Shown here one piece after another: positions 13,817 through 22,666 of a stretch of DNA of 25,251 nucleotides; position 1 is the stretch's first letter, and every line of letters starts with the position of its first letter. Location: contig JAVBRU010000071.1 in NCBI GenBank assembly GCA_031547595.1, positions 1-25,251 on the forward strand. The letters run 5' to 3'. The position numbers were made by a program, and so were the translations under genes. Source of the stretch: JAVBRU01 sp031547595 (GTDB lineage: Bacteria > Bacillota > Clostridia > Christensenellales > Aristaeellaceae). The notes under the pieces were generated by a model. It was given only the letters and a program-made list of their open reading frames with translations, did not search any database and had not been told where the DNA came from.

Positions 13817-15271
13817 TTATTGCCACTCGATGCCGGTATAGTTGTTGCTGGGGGTCAGATCGTACACCACGCGCTGCACGCAGGGCAGTTCTTGCAACAT
13901 ACGCTCCACCACGCTCTCCATCACATCATAGGGCAGGCGGGCGGCATAGGCCATACTGGCCTCGCTGGCGTGCACCGCGCGAAGCGATATCACCACCTGA
14001 TCCTCTTGCCCCGGCATGGGCGTCAGCACCGCAAAATACTGCCACAGGCGCTTGCTGATGGGTGATTTTGCAATCTCCTGACGGAAAATCGCGTCTGCCG
14101 CGCGCAGGGTTTTCAGCCGCTCCACCGTGGCCTCGCCCATGATGCGAAGCGCCAAGCCGCTGCCCGGGAAGGGCTGGCGCGATATCACCTCGGCCGGCAA
14201 TCCCAAATATTCCCCGACATGGCGGATTTCATCCTTAAACAGATCGCGCACAGGCTCCAACACCGGCACAGTCAAGGGCATAAACGGCCTTCTGCGCGAA
14301 GCATTTGCGCCCATCTTGTCGTTGGCGCTGGTGCCTCGGATCAGCACATTCACACCGCTCAGCTTTTGCATTTCATCGCGCAATATAGCTTGCAGCAGGG
14401 TAGCAATGCGGCTGCGCTTTTCCTCGGCGTCTGTCACGCCGGTCAGCACCTCCAAGAACGCTGCCTGGGCATCCACGCAAGTGATATTCATGCCGATCTT
14501 GTCGCGGTAGAAGGCGATAAACTCGTCACTCTCGCTGTCCCGCAGCAAGCCGGTATCCACAAAAATGCATTTAAGGCGTGCGCCAAGGGCCTTATAGGCT
14601 AACACAGCCGTCACGCCGCTATCGAGGCCGCCCGTCATGGCGCAGGCCGCCATGCCATCGCCCACCATGCGGCGGATCTCGTCCACCGCGCGGGACACAA
14701 AGGCATCGTCGTCCCACCAGGTGCTGCAGCCGCATATGCTGAGGGCAAAGTTGCACAAAAGCTTTGTGCCCTCCGGATCGTTCTGCTCCATGGCAAGCTG
14801 CACGCCATACAGCGGCAGCGTGTTGTGGCAATAGCCGATGCACACTTCCTGCGCTGTCATGATCGCAGAAGCATCCCCCGGCAACTCAAACGCGCGCGCA
14901 CAGGGGATCAGCCGTTCAAAGCTGGTCAGGTCAGCCATCAACTCGCAGTCAACGCCCTCAAGCTTCGCCATGGAAGCGCGAAGCGTTACATCGCCAGGCT
15001 CGCCGCCCAGCATTTGAAGCAGCATCGCAGCCGCATCGCCCAGCGCCAATACGGGGATGCCGGCACTGAGCAGCTGCCCGTCCAGGCCCGTAGGGATATT
15101 GCCCGTTACGCCGCCTGCCAGCAACACGCCCAAGGGGGCCTGCTCCAGAATTTCGTCCAGCTTCGTACAGCCTTGGACAATTTTGCAGCAAATGCGTTCC
15201 GCGCGCAATTTACGCGCCGCGGCGCGGCTGGCCGTGTCACTAAAATTGAGCACCAATACCATATCCCGCAT
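13817..15271 (-). CDS. GuaA-like protein with inactive glutaminase domain
   Basis: A 484-residue paralogue of GMP synthase. The N-terminal glutaminase-like domain is degenerate: where GuaA has PVLGICYG this has PVLALGDA (nucleophile Cys replaced by G78), and GVQFHPE has become GVQLAME (His replaced by A160, Glu kept). The ATP-pyrophosphatase loop TGGLDS (213-218) and QPFPGSGL (366-373) are preserved. The GTIYPDVIES and KSHHNVGG segments that build the XMP site are replaced (GTSANDKMGANASRRR), and the KPPASIEWE terminus has become SNNYTGIEWQ. It probably still binds and adenylates something, but not with glutamine and probably not XMP. The reading frame is intact and long, so it is under selection, not a pseudogene. 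An ATG at 15262 is an alternative start. Confidence 0.87.
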   Translation of the reverse strand: MRDMVLVLNFSDTASRAAARKLRAERICCKIVQGCTKLDEILEQAPLGVLLAGGVTGNIPTGLDGQLLSAGIPVLALGDAAAMLLQMLGGEPGDVTLRASMAKLEGVDCELMADLTSFERLIPCARAFELPGDASAIMTAQEVCIGYCHNTLPLYGVQLAMEQNDPEGTKLLCNFALSICGCSTWWDDDAFVSRAVDEIRRMVGDGMAACAMTGGLDSGVTAVLAYKALGARLKCIFVDTGLLRDSESDEFIAFYRDKIGMNITCVDAQAAFLEVLTGVTDAEEKRSRIATLLQAILRDEMQKLSGVNVLIRGTSANDKMGANASRRRPFMPLTVPVLEPVRDLFKDEIRHVGEYLGLPAEVISRQPFPGSGLALRIMGEATVERLKTLRAADAIFRQEIAKSPISKRLWQYFAVLTPMPGQEDQVVISLRAVHASEASMAYAARLPYDVMESVVERMLQELPCVQRVVYDLTPSNNYTGIEWQ

Positions 15272-15303
15272 CCGCGACAGCCCCCTTACATGTTATTACC
15301 GCT

Positions 15304-15333
15304 ATGATACCCTATTTGTATTCATTCGGTCAA
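15304..15333 (-). promoter_or_regulatory. promoter of the GuaA-like/GNAT operon
   Basis: On the minus strand TTGACC (15328-15333) and TATCAT (15304-15309) are 18 bases apart, with the gene start about 32 bases beyond the -10 element. Confidence 0.5.
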
Positions 15334-15354
15334 TAAAAATTTCCTCAGGGGTTA

Positions 15355-16272
15355 TCAATCATCCTCCACAGACCACAAATCCGCATGCGTGCGGTAGTAT
15401 TCCAGGATATAGGCATCCAAAGCTAGCTGAGTTTCCTGATTGGCAACGCCATTCTGTGTCAATTTCTGCGCTTTTTGAAAATCGGTGATCACGCCCTTGG
15501 TGATGTACGCATATTTGCCGGTGATGTACTGCGAGTCGAGCAGGCCAGCTTTGACCAGCTTCTCTTGCAGTGCCTTCACTTTCTCGCCAGAGCTGCCCAC
15601 TTTGAGCGTAAAATCTGCCACGTCATACACCGTGCCATAACCCAGCAGCGCCCAGTAATCCAAGGGGTAGGTGTTTCGCGCCACGCTGTCGGGGTTGTTG
15701 CCCTCAATCACATGCACAGTCACCTTGCCCGCAGCATCCACCGTGCAAAACTCTACCATCGCCACATGGGTGGTATCTCCCGTATTGGATACCGAGAAAA
15801 ACACCCAATCGCCGGGCTGCGGAATATAGCTGTTACGCGCCATCGGTTCACTCTCGCCCTTGTACCACTGGGTGCCTACGTTGGGGATGATGCCCTTGCG
15901 CGCCACATAGCGGCCATGCTCGATAAACCAATCGCGCCCAATATTGGACGAGAAATACTTGGGGTAAACCACAGTGAGCAGCTTGCTGCCATACTTGATA
16001 TCCACCTGATTGACGCACCAGCACACAAACTCCGCGCACCATTCGGCGGCAGGATCGCCCGCCCAGACGCCATACTTGGTGTTGCCGTTGCGTTCTTCTT
16101 TGTAGCCCAGTTCTCCCCTGGCCATGTCGAGCAGCTGCTCCACATACTCCGGCACCGGATAGGCGGGCTCGATGAGTGTCTGCCCTTCGGGGATGGGCAG
16201 CTCGGTCGCGCATGCAGCCGCAACACAACCACAACAAATCACAATTGCCAGTATCCACAACAAACGACGCAT
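15355..16272 (-). CDS. secreted CHAP-domain peptidase/amidase with peptidoglycan-binding domain
   Basis: A 305-residue exported protein, probably a cell-wall hydrolase. Residues 1-22 are a signal peptide (RRLLWILAIVICC core); AAAC at 18-21 is a weak lipobox, so a lipoprotein form is possible. Residues about 45-215 are a CHAP (NlpC/P60-like) domain with nucleophile C79 in EWCAEFVCWC, H169 in THVAMV, and an acidic/Asn partner in VIEGNN (188-193). Residues about 218-290 are a PG_binding_1 module (KVGSSGEKVKALQEKL). The enzyme would cut peptide bridges or stem peptides. GGAGG precedes the ATG. It lies downstream of the giant surface protein on the same strand and could help remodel the wall around it. 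Confidence 0.87.
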   Translation of the reverse strand: MRRLLWILAIVICCGCVAAACATELPIPEGQTLIEPAYPVPEYVEQLLDMARGELGYKEERNGNTKYGVWAGDPAAEWCAEFVCWCVNQVDIKYGSKLLTVVYPKYFSSNIGRDWFIEHGRYVARKGIIPNVGTQWYKGESEPMARNSYIPQPGDWVFFSVSNTGDTTHVAMVEFCTVDAAGKVTVHVIEGNNPDSVARNTYPLDYWALLGYGTVYDVADFTLKVGSSGEKVKALQEKLVKAGLLDSQYITGKYAYITKGVITDFQKAQKLTQNGVANQETQLALDAYILEYYRTHADLWSVEDD

Positions 16273-16305
16273 ACGCTACCTCCGGTTAGAAATCATCATC
16301 AGCAT

Positions 16306-16340
16306 GCAGAACGGCCGTCGGCTTGCGGCGGCCATTCTGC
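16306..16340 (-). terminator. hairpin after the surface-protein gene
   Basis: A 12-bp stem with one mismatch, GCAGAACGGCCG/CGGCCATTCTGC (16306-16317/16329-16340), lies 14 bases after the stop of the surface-protein gene. It lacks a clear T tract, so termination may be incomplete and the CHAP gene may be partly read from the same transcript. Confidence 0.4.
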
Positions 16341-16353
16341 GGCTGATTATTGG

Positions 16354-19300
16354 TTAAACATTCTGAGACGTATCATCTGTGCTGCCATCCGCATTGCGGT
16401 GACGGTCTGCCCGGCGCGCACGCTGAGCTGTCCCTTCCGGGGTGGTGATAGCGGACGGCTTTGCGGCCTGCGCCCCTGCAACAGGGGCAACCGTGGACGC
16501 ATCCTGCCGTACCGGCGGATAAATACTGGTCTGATCCGCACCGGTTTGTGCCGTTTGACGGTTCACCGGGCGGTAGGGATTGGTGGTTTGCTGGACCTTC
16601 GCCGCAGCTTGCTGGCCGCTGACCGGAGGCACCTGCTGTGTGGCTGTGGTGACAGGACGCACAGGTATCTGGCTGGCACCCGTCATACCGGTAGGCGGGT
16701 ACGTGGTGTTACCCGTCAAAGGCGTATTGACTGTATCAGGCCGTTTGTAGGGATCGCCAACCGTTCCCTGGCTGGTGGCAGGCCGCGTTGTCCCGGTTGG
16801 TGTTTGCGTGGGACGCGGCACTGCGCCTTGCGGCGGCATGAAGGGCGCTGTTGTGCCGCTTTGCGGCTGATAGGCGCGGGTTTGTTGGTTGGTGGGGTTG
16901 TTCTGCGCGGCGCGCATCTGTGGCTGCTGCTGCTGCGCCTGACGCGCCTGGCGCGCTTGCTGCGCACGCACAGCCTGCTGGCGGCGCATGTTGCGCTGGT
17001 GAATGGTGTAGGCATAGTACGCGCCGCCGCCGCCAATCAGGCCGACACCCGCCAGAATCCATCCGATGGAGGAGCTGGAGGTTTTGGTGTTTTCGGGCGG
17101 GGGTGTGGTATCGCCAATGCCGCCAATAGGCGCAACGCTCTCCGACGAATACGGGGCAAGTGTGGGCGTGGGGGTAGGAGTAGCCAGTTTTTCCGGGTCC
17201 GGCGTGGCAGTGTAGGGATTGAAAGGTTCATAGGAGGCGGAAAGCGCCGGGTTCTGCCACGTGCCCTGGTTGTAATCCTCTAAAGACTGAATCTGATCGC
17301 TGGTGCCGGTGTTGGTTGTTGTGTTCGCGTTCAGGTATTCAGCGCTGGTGAGGAATTTGGACAATTCACCAATGGTCAGCACGTTGAGATATGTATCCTT
17401 CACGTAGCCTTCGGTGCCGCCCTGGGTGATCTTATACCAGGTACCATCGCTGGCCTCCACCTTACCAAGCACCATCGCAAAATCGTAGCGGTTCATCACC
17501 TTTAAGCGGCTGCTGCTGGTGCTGGTGGAAGAGCGAAGGTTCACCTTGTCAGCATTGATATAGCCAAAGCTGGACAAGCTGTTTTCGGTGTTGGGCATCA
17601 CGGTAGGCGATGCTACCGGGGCAGGCGTGGGGGTTTTGAGGGATTCCTCATAGCCCTTGATCTCCAGCTCGTTCAGCATACGCAGCTGATCAGCGCGGAC
17701 ATAGCCCCAGTAGTTGCTAACGTACACGATGTCCCAGGTCTCCCCTTGTGCGTATTCCTGGCCGTACACCATCACAACCGTATCCTTCATCAGCATATGG
17801 TCAATGGTCGCTATGGTATCCGGGAAAGCGCGCAGCGGCACATAATCACCCAGCGTGATGGCATAGCCGGTACGCTGCTGGGGAACAGCCGTGGGGGTAG
17901 GTGTAGGCGTAGGCGTTTGCTGCTGTTGCAGCACCTTCAGGTAATACTCTGCCTCTTCAACTGTAATTCTGTTGAGTGCGCTGTCAGGCACATAGCCCGT
18001 GGGATTATTGCTGGAAGTGATAAAGGCGTTCACGTTATCCCAGCATACATCGCCCACATAAGTCTGCGCGTTCACCCACACCAACGTGACGGCATTGAGG
18101 GTATACAGCACGCTATCCTGGGTTTCGCTGACGCCGCTGCGAAGCGCTGTCTGCGTCTTGGTCAGCGCATAGCCCTTGTACGTCTCGGGCGTTGGGGTTG
18201 GGGTGATGGTAGGCGTTGCGGTGGGCGGCGTTTCCGTAATCTCCGGGGAAGCGCTGGGCTCGTCGGTCGGGGTACGGGTGGGCACGGCAGACTGGGTGGG
18301 CATCGGCGTTTTTAACGAATCCTGATAGGTTTCGCTTTCCGCTCCGCTCATCAGCGTCACATACTCGGCACTTACGTATCCGTCGGTGCCATTATTGCGG
18401 ATGAAGTACCAGCGCACGTTGTTCACCGTCTTGGCGCTGTACACCCACACCTTCTTGTCCTTGGCAAGCTGGTCAATGCGGTTGCTGTTATCGCTGGCGT
18501 CTGGGTTTTTGCGGAAGTTGACGCTGCCCTTGTTAATTACGCCCCACAGGTCGATAATCACATCATCGGGCACGGGCGTGGGCACGAGGGTGGCTTCCGG
18601 TATAGGGGTGGGGGTATAGCCCAGGTAATCGTTGATCTCAGCATCATTCATCAGGGTAACCACCGTGTCGCGCAGGAAGCCCTGCACGCCGTTAATCTCC
18701 GCCTGATACCACATTTCGTTTGCGCTGTTTTTCAACGAGCCGGTGATATGCGCAATATCTTTTTCGCCCACCACGCTGATTCTGTTTTCGCTGATCGTGG
18801 AGGATGGAGAAGAACGGAAGTTGATGCTGTCGCTCTTGGGGCGGCCATAAGTGTCCATGGGGGTAATCGTATACGGGAAAGGCGTCGGAATAGGCGTTTC
18901 CGTGGCCACAACAGGCGTGGGCGTGGGATCAGCCTTATACACAAACACCACTTCGGGCGGGTTCAGCGTGCCATCAGCGGTAAGCGTGACAGTCTTTACG
19001 CCGTCGCCCTCCAGGGAATAACCAGCCTGCAGATTCATGGGCTGGGCTTCCACAATGTTGTTGCCCTCCACGCATTCCCACTCGCTATCGGCGGCAATGG
19101 AGACACCCTCTTCGTTGACAAAGCGCACCTTGATATATGTGGCAGCCTTGGCACGGAAGGAGAACACCACCTGCGCCGGCGTGGCAACGCCGTTGCTATC
19201 TACGGTGACGGATTTCACTTCGGCATCGTTCAATTGATATTCGCTGGATACTGCATTGAGGTTGACGCGGATCTCGTTCTTCTCGCCCTCAATGCAGGTA

Positions 19301-21672
19301 GCAGTTTCGCTGTACAGGGGCTTATCGTTGCCCGGCACCATGTAAACCACATTCACAATGGCGATCTTCGGGGTCGGCGGCACAACGGCAGGCTCTTCAA
19401 ACTGATAGCGGAAGATGATTTCAGTCTTGTCCGCGCCGTTTACAGTAACCTCCACATACTGCGGGGTGCTGTCCAGGATTTTATAGTTCTCCTTCAGGTT
19501 TTGCGGGTTCGGGATAATCTGCGTGGTGCCGGCGTGACAGGTTTTTTCTTCATCATCGGCCACAGATATGCCCTGCTCGTCCAAATAGCGAATGGTGACA
19601 GGGACGGACGGAATGTCGACCACGGGCTCCACGTAGTTATACATGAATACTACTTCGGCAGGATTCGCGCCGTTATCATCCACCGTCACAGTCTGGGTGG
19701 ATGCGCCAGCCAGCTCGTAGTTCGGCTCCAGATTCTGGGGATTGGCTGTAACCGGGGTGGTGCCGGGCTGGCAAGTGACCCACGCATCATCGGCAATCTG
19801 CCTGCCATCGGATATCGACAGATAGCGCACGCGCACATCCACCGCCTGCGCAGCGGGCTTGACGTATTCGTAATAGAAAATCACTTCGCGCGGATTTGCG
19901 CCATTGGCATCCACATATACATCCACGCTGCCGCTGCTGAACAGGCGGTAATCAGGCTGAAGATTCTGGGGATTGGCCGTGATGGTGGTGTTGCCTTCTT
20001 TGCAGTTCGTTGTATACTCGAGGGCAACGGGCAGGCCGCTGTCTTTGTCCAGATAGCGCACAGGCACATCCACAGATTGCACAGTGGGCTTGACATATTC
20101 ATAGTAGAAGATTACTTCGGTGGGGTTCGCACCGTATTCGTCTACGGTCACATCCACGCTGTCGGTACTGTACAGGATATAATTAGGCTTCAGGTTTTGC
20201 GGATTGTTGCGGATGGGGCTGGTACCTTCATAGCACGTCACCGTGCGCTGATCGGCCACGGCTTCGCCATTGTCTTTGTCCAGATAGCGCACAGTCACAT
20301 CCACGGGCTGCACGGCGGGCTTGGAATACTCGTAGTAGAAAATCACTTCACTGGGGTTGGCACCATTAGCGTCGACATACACATCCACGCTGCCATTACT
20401 GAACAGCTTATAATCCGGCTTCAGATTATACGGCGTGGCAGGGACGGTGGTATTGCCTTCGTTGCAGGTCACCGTGTGCTCGTCCGCAACGGACAAACCG
20501 CTATCTTTATCCAGATAGCGCACCGTCACGTTCGCGGGCTGCACGGCAGGCTTTACGTACTCATAATAAAAGATTACTTCACTGGGGTTCGCGCCGTTGG
20601 CATCCACATACACATCCACGCTGCCGCTGCTGAACAGCTTATAATCCGGCTGCAGATTATACGGCGTGGCAGGAACGGTGGTATTGCCTTCGTTGCAGGT
20701 CACGGTGTGCGCGTCGGCCACGGATTCGTTGTTGTCCTTGTCCAGGTAGCGCACAGTCACATTCGCAGGCTGCACCTGGGGCTGGATGTATTCATAATAG
20801 AAGATCACTTCACTGGGGTTCGCACCGTTGGCATCCACATACACATCCACGCTGCCGCTGCTGAACAGCTTATAATCCGGCTGCAAATTCTGCGGCGTAG
20901 CAGGAACGGAAGTATAGCCTTCATTGCAAGTCACCTTGTGTTCCTGCGCCACGGGCAGGCCGTTATCTTTGTTCAGATAACGTACCGTCACTTCCACGGG
21001 CTGCACCTGGGGCTTGTTCTGGCGGTAGGTAAACACAACCACGTCCGGGCGTGCGCCGTTTGCATCCACATGCACGTTCACAGGGTTTGTGCTGATCAGC
21101 TCATACTCAGAGGACAACCCATAGGGGTCGGCATAGACCGGGGTGTCCCCTTCCAGGCAGGTAAACGAGTCATTCTTCAGGGTATTGCCACTCTCGTCTA
21201 TATACTGCACGGGAACATCTACGGGGCTCACCTGCTGCTTGGGCTCCGGCGGGATGGCATAGGTGGATACATACAGATACACCTGCATGCCGGGCTGCCC
21301 CTCCGCCGTCATGCCCATGATCTCCATGGGCACGGAAAAGGTCAGGTTATCGCCCGCGTCAATCACGTTGATAACGATGTTATCATATGCCGTGAAATTA
21401 TAGCGGCCCATTGGGTCCGCCACCTGCAGGCGCAGGTTATTGAACGGTGCTGTGTTTGGCACCTGCACCCAATACTTATTTTCGTACCCCGGATAAGGCA
21501 GCGGTACAGCCGTGGCCGTCTGGGGCACCCCCTGCGCGTCCTCCCATGATACGGTGATCGTCAACGGCTGCTCCACCGGCATTGCAAATGCAGCGCCGTA
21601 GGGGATCAGCATCAAGCACGCAAGCATAAGCGCGCCCAGGCGACGAAGTCCTTTAAGTTCCCTGAATTTCAT
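16354..21672 (-). CDS. giant MucBP/SH3 surface protein with C-terminal membrane anchor
   Basis: A 1,772-residue exported protein. Order: signal peptide (1-31); a beta-rich N-terminal domain (about 32-145); ten MucBP-like repeats of about 77 residues (about 150-910), each with a V-x-V-x-Y-L-D strand, a cysteine in TCxEG and an ending like E-V-I-F-Y-Y-E-Y; then five SH3-like modules (about 940-1010, 1044-1107, 1165-1237, 1270-1335, 1370-1430), each with an N/L-R-S/F start, joined by TPTPTP linkers; one membrane helix (about 1537-1560, WILAGVGLIGGGGAYYAY); and a basic start (RNMRRQQ) to a Q/P/T-rich tail of about 200 residues inside the cell. It probably binds cell-wall or mucus-type glycans. 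There is no LPXTG signal. GGGAGGA precedes the chosen ATG. Confidence 0.88.
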   Translation of the reverse strand: MKFRELKGLRRLGALMLACLMLIPYGAAFAMPVEQPLTITVSWEDAQGVPQTATAVPLPYPGYENKYWVQVPNTAPFNNLRLQVADPMGRYNFTAYDNIVINVIDAGDNLTFSVPMEIMGMTAEGQPGMQVYLYVSTYAIPPEPKQQVSPVDVPVQYIDESGNTLKNDSFTCLEGDTPVYADPYGLSSEYELISTNPVNVHVDANGARPDVVVFTYRQNKPQVQPVEVTVRYLNKDNGLPVAQEHKVTCNEGYTSVPATPQNLQPDYKLFSSGSVDVYVDANGANPSEVIFYYEYIQPQVQPANVTVRYLDKDNNESVADAHTVTCNEGNTTVPATPYNLQPDYKLFSSGSVDVYVDANGANPSEVIFYYEYVKPAVQPANVTVRYLDKDSGLSVADEHTVTCNEGNTTVPATPYNLKPDYKLFSNGSVDVYVDANGANPSEVIFYYEYSKPAVQPVDVTVRYLDKDNGEAVADQRTVTCYEGTSPIRNNPQNLKPNYILYSTDSVDVTVDEYGANPTEVIFYYEYVKPTVQSVDVPVRYLDKDSGLPVALEYTTNCKEGNTTITANPQNLQPDYRLFSSGSVDVYVDANGANPREVIFYYEYVKPAAQAVDVRVRYLSISDGRQIADDAWVTCQPGTTPVTANPQNLEPNYELAGASTQTVTVDDNGANPAEVVFMYNYVEPVVDIPSVPVTIRYLDEQGISVADDEEKTCHAGTTQIIPNPQNLKENYKILDSTPQYVEVTVNGADKTEIIFRYQFEEPAVVPPTPKIAIVNVVYMVPGNDKPLYSETATCIEGEKNEIRVNLNAVSSEYQLNDAEVKSVTVDSNGVATPAQVVFSFRAKAATYIKVRFVNEEGVSIAADSEWECVEGNNIVEAQPMNLQAGYSLEGDGVKTVTLTADGTLNPPEVVFVYKADPTPTPVVATETPIPTPFPYTITPMDTYGRPKSDSINFRSSPSSTISENRISVVGEKDIAHITGSLKNSANEMWYQAEINGVQGFLRDTVVTLMNDAEINDYLGYTPTPIPEATLVPTPVPDDVIIDLWGVINKGSVNFRKNPDASDNSNRIDQLAKDKKVWVYSAKTVNNVRWYFIRNNGTDGYVSAEYVTLMSGAESETYQDSLKTPMPTQSAVPTRTPTDEPSASPEITETPPTATPTITPTPTPETYKGYALTKTQTALRSGVSETQDSVLYTLNAVTLVWVNAQTYVGDVCWDNVNAFITSSNNPTGYVPDSALNRITVEEAEYYLKVLQQQQTPTPTPTPTAVPQQRTGYAITLGDYVPLRAFPDTIATIDHMLMKDTVVMVYGQEYAQGETWDIVYVSNYWGYVRADQLRMLNELEIKGYEESLKTPTPAPVASPTVMPNTENSLSSFGYINADKVNLRSSTSTSSSRLKVMNRYDFAMVLGKVEASDGTWYKITQGGTEGYVKDTYLNVLTIGELSKFLTSAEYLNANTTTNTGTSDQIQSLEDYNQGTWQNPALSASYEPFNPYTATPDPEKLATPTPTPTLAPYSSESVAPIGGIGDTTPPPENTKTSSSSIGWILAGVGLIGGGGAYYAYTIHQRNMRRQQAVRAQQARQARQAQQQQPQMRAAQNNPTNQQTRAYQPQSGTTAPFMPPQGAVPRPTQTPTGTTRPATSQGTVGDPYKRPDTVNTPLTGNTTYPPTGMTGASQIPVRPVTTATQQVPPVSGQQAAAKVQQTTNPYRPVNRQTAQTGADQTSIYPPVRQDASTVAPVAGAQAAKPSAITTPEGTAQRARRADRHRNADGSTDDTSQNV
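19380..21230 (-). repeat. 231-bp tandem repeats in the surface-protein gene
   Basis: Equivalent points of successive units lie at about 19657, 19888, 20119, 20350, 20581, 20812 and 21043, an exact 231-bp period (77 residues); the next unit leftward differs by 3 bases. The units starting near 20350, 20581 and 20812 are nearly identical over long stretches, which indicates recent duplication or gene conversion. Units at both ends are more divergent. Confidence 0.88.
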
Positions 21673-21725
21673 AAAACGATTCCTCCCTTTTCGAGATCCA
21701 TCGGAATACACTATGGAGTATTTCA

Positions 21726-21762
21726 ATTGTATTACGAAACTGCAACTATGTCAATGTTTCGT
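21726..21762 (-). promoter_or_regulatory. surface-protein promoter within an inverted repeat
   Basis: On the minus strand TTGACA (21749-21754) and TACAAT (21726-21731) are 17 bases apart, an almost consensus promoter. An inverted repeat ACGAAAC/GTTTCGT (21734-21740/21756-21762) flanks the -35 element with centres 22 bases apart (two helical turns), as expected for an operator. The outer bases are also partly symmetrical (TGTA on both sides). Confidence 0.65.
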
Positions 21763-21846
21763 TACATGTTATCATTTTCTTGCAGGATTTCCGGTTTCAG
21801 ATGGCGAATAGCTTTGCGATATATTCTCGCAGGAGGCTTATTACCC

Positions 21847-22470
21847 ATGCTGGATCACGACCTGAAAGAAACATTCCTGTCCGGCGAGACAGTATTCCAT
21901 GGAAAAATTATCAACGTGGAGCACTGGCAGGTCAGCTTGCCAAACGGCAAGCAAGCGCTGCGCGAGGTAGTCAAGCACCCGGGCGCTGCTGCCATTGTGC
22001 CGGTGGACGACAAGGGGTATGTGACGCTGGTACGCCAGCACCGCGTGTCTATCGACCGCTTCACCTGGGAAATACCGGCCGGTAAGCTGGATAACGGGGC
22101 GGAGGACCCCTTCCTCGCAGCGCAGCGCGAGCTGGAAGAAGAAACCGGCCTGCACGCCAAGGAATGGCGCTTGCTCACCCGCATCGATACCACGCCAGGA
22201 TTTTGTACCGAGCGTATTGCGTTATATCTGGCGACGGGGCTGACCCAGCACCAGGCGCACACCGATGAGGATGAGTTTTTGCACCTGACCCGCATGCCGC
22301 TTGACGAGGCCGTGCAAAAGTGCATGACGGGCGAGTTTACAGACTCCAAGACCATCATTGGCTTACTGATGGCCAGCCGCCTGTTGCAGCCACAGGATAG
22401 CAGCCTTGGCTACGACCCTGCCACCATACAACGACCAAACACAGCGATTCCATCCCGCCAGGCAGAATAA
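21847..22470 (+). CDS. NUDIX hydrolase, ADP-ribose pyrophosphatase type
   Basis: A 207-residue NUDIX enzyme like NudF, which splits ADP-ribose (or a related nucleoside diphosphate compound) into AMP and ribose 5-phosphate. The box is visible at G79...E86...R94-E-L-E-E-E-T-G101-L, with the usual IPAGK lead-in; there is one extra residue between the first Gly and the first Glu compared with the strict pattern. A typical N-terminal domain (residues 1-45, SGETVFHGKIINV) supports dimer formation. The ATG at 21847 has AGGAGG about 10 bases upstream; an upstream extension of the frame is unlike the family. The last 20 residues are an unconserved tail. It starts the plus-strand gene cluster. Confidence 0.9.
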   Translation: MLDHDLKETFLSGETVFHGKIINVEHWQVSLPNGKQALREVVKHPGAAAIVPVDDKGYVTLVRQHRVSIDRFTWEIPAGKLDNGAEDPFLAAQRELEEETGLHAKEWRLLTRIDTTPGFCTERIALYLATGLTQHQAHTDEDEFLHLTRMPLDEAVQKCMTGEFTDSKTIIGLLMASRLLQPQDSSLGYDPATIQRPNTAIPSRQAE

Positions 22471-22503
22471 CTGCCGCCCATTTTTGAAAGGATTTGGCTG
22501 AAC

Positions 22504-22641
22504 ATGAAACAGAAACATTCAGCGTATCGTTGGATCATGGGTGTGTTGCTGTTCATGCTGCTGGTCGGCATTTTTATGCTGATCGGGGGCGCGATATTGC
22601 AGGGCAGCACCGCGTACCTGAGCTCTCCCCTTTCCGCATGA
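22504..22641 (+). CDS. small membrane protein (45 aa)
   Basis: The ATG at 22504 follows GAAAGGA and opens a 45-residue frame: a short basic start (MKQKHSAYRW), one hydrophobic helix of about 20 residues (IMGVLLFMLLVGIFMLIGGA) and a short polar tail. It would span the membrane once, with the N-terminus inside. It lies 33 bases after the NUDIX gene and 25 before the GNAT gene in the same direction. Function unknown. Confidence 0.65.
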   Translation: MKQKHSAYRWIMGVLLFMLLVGIFMLIGGAILQGSTAYLSSPLSA

Positions 22642-22666
22642 GATTATTGATCAGTAAAGAGGCACC

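Noticed and set aside
12944..14065. 373-codon plus-strand frame
   Set aside because: Antisense to the GNAT and GuaA-like genes and crosses a terminator; no recognizable domain.
16918..16990. CRISPR or minisatellite-like repeats in the Q/A-rich coding tail
   Set aside because: The short repeats are codons of a low-complexity protein segment with no spacer structure.
15475..17283. 602-codon open frame on the plus strand
   Set aside because: Antisense to the CHAP gene and the tail of the surface-protein gene, both of which have clear domains and ribosome sites.
18748..21549. 933-codon open frame on the plus strand
   Set aside because: It mirrors the repeat region of the minus-strand surface protein; the composition is His/Ile/Arg-rich as expected of an antisense shadow and it has no ribosome site.
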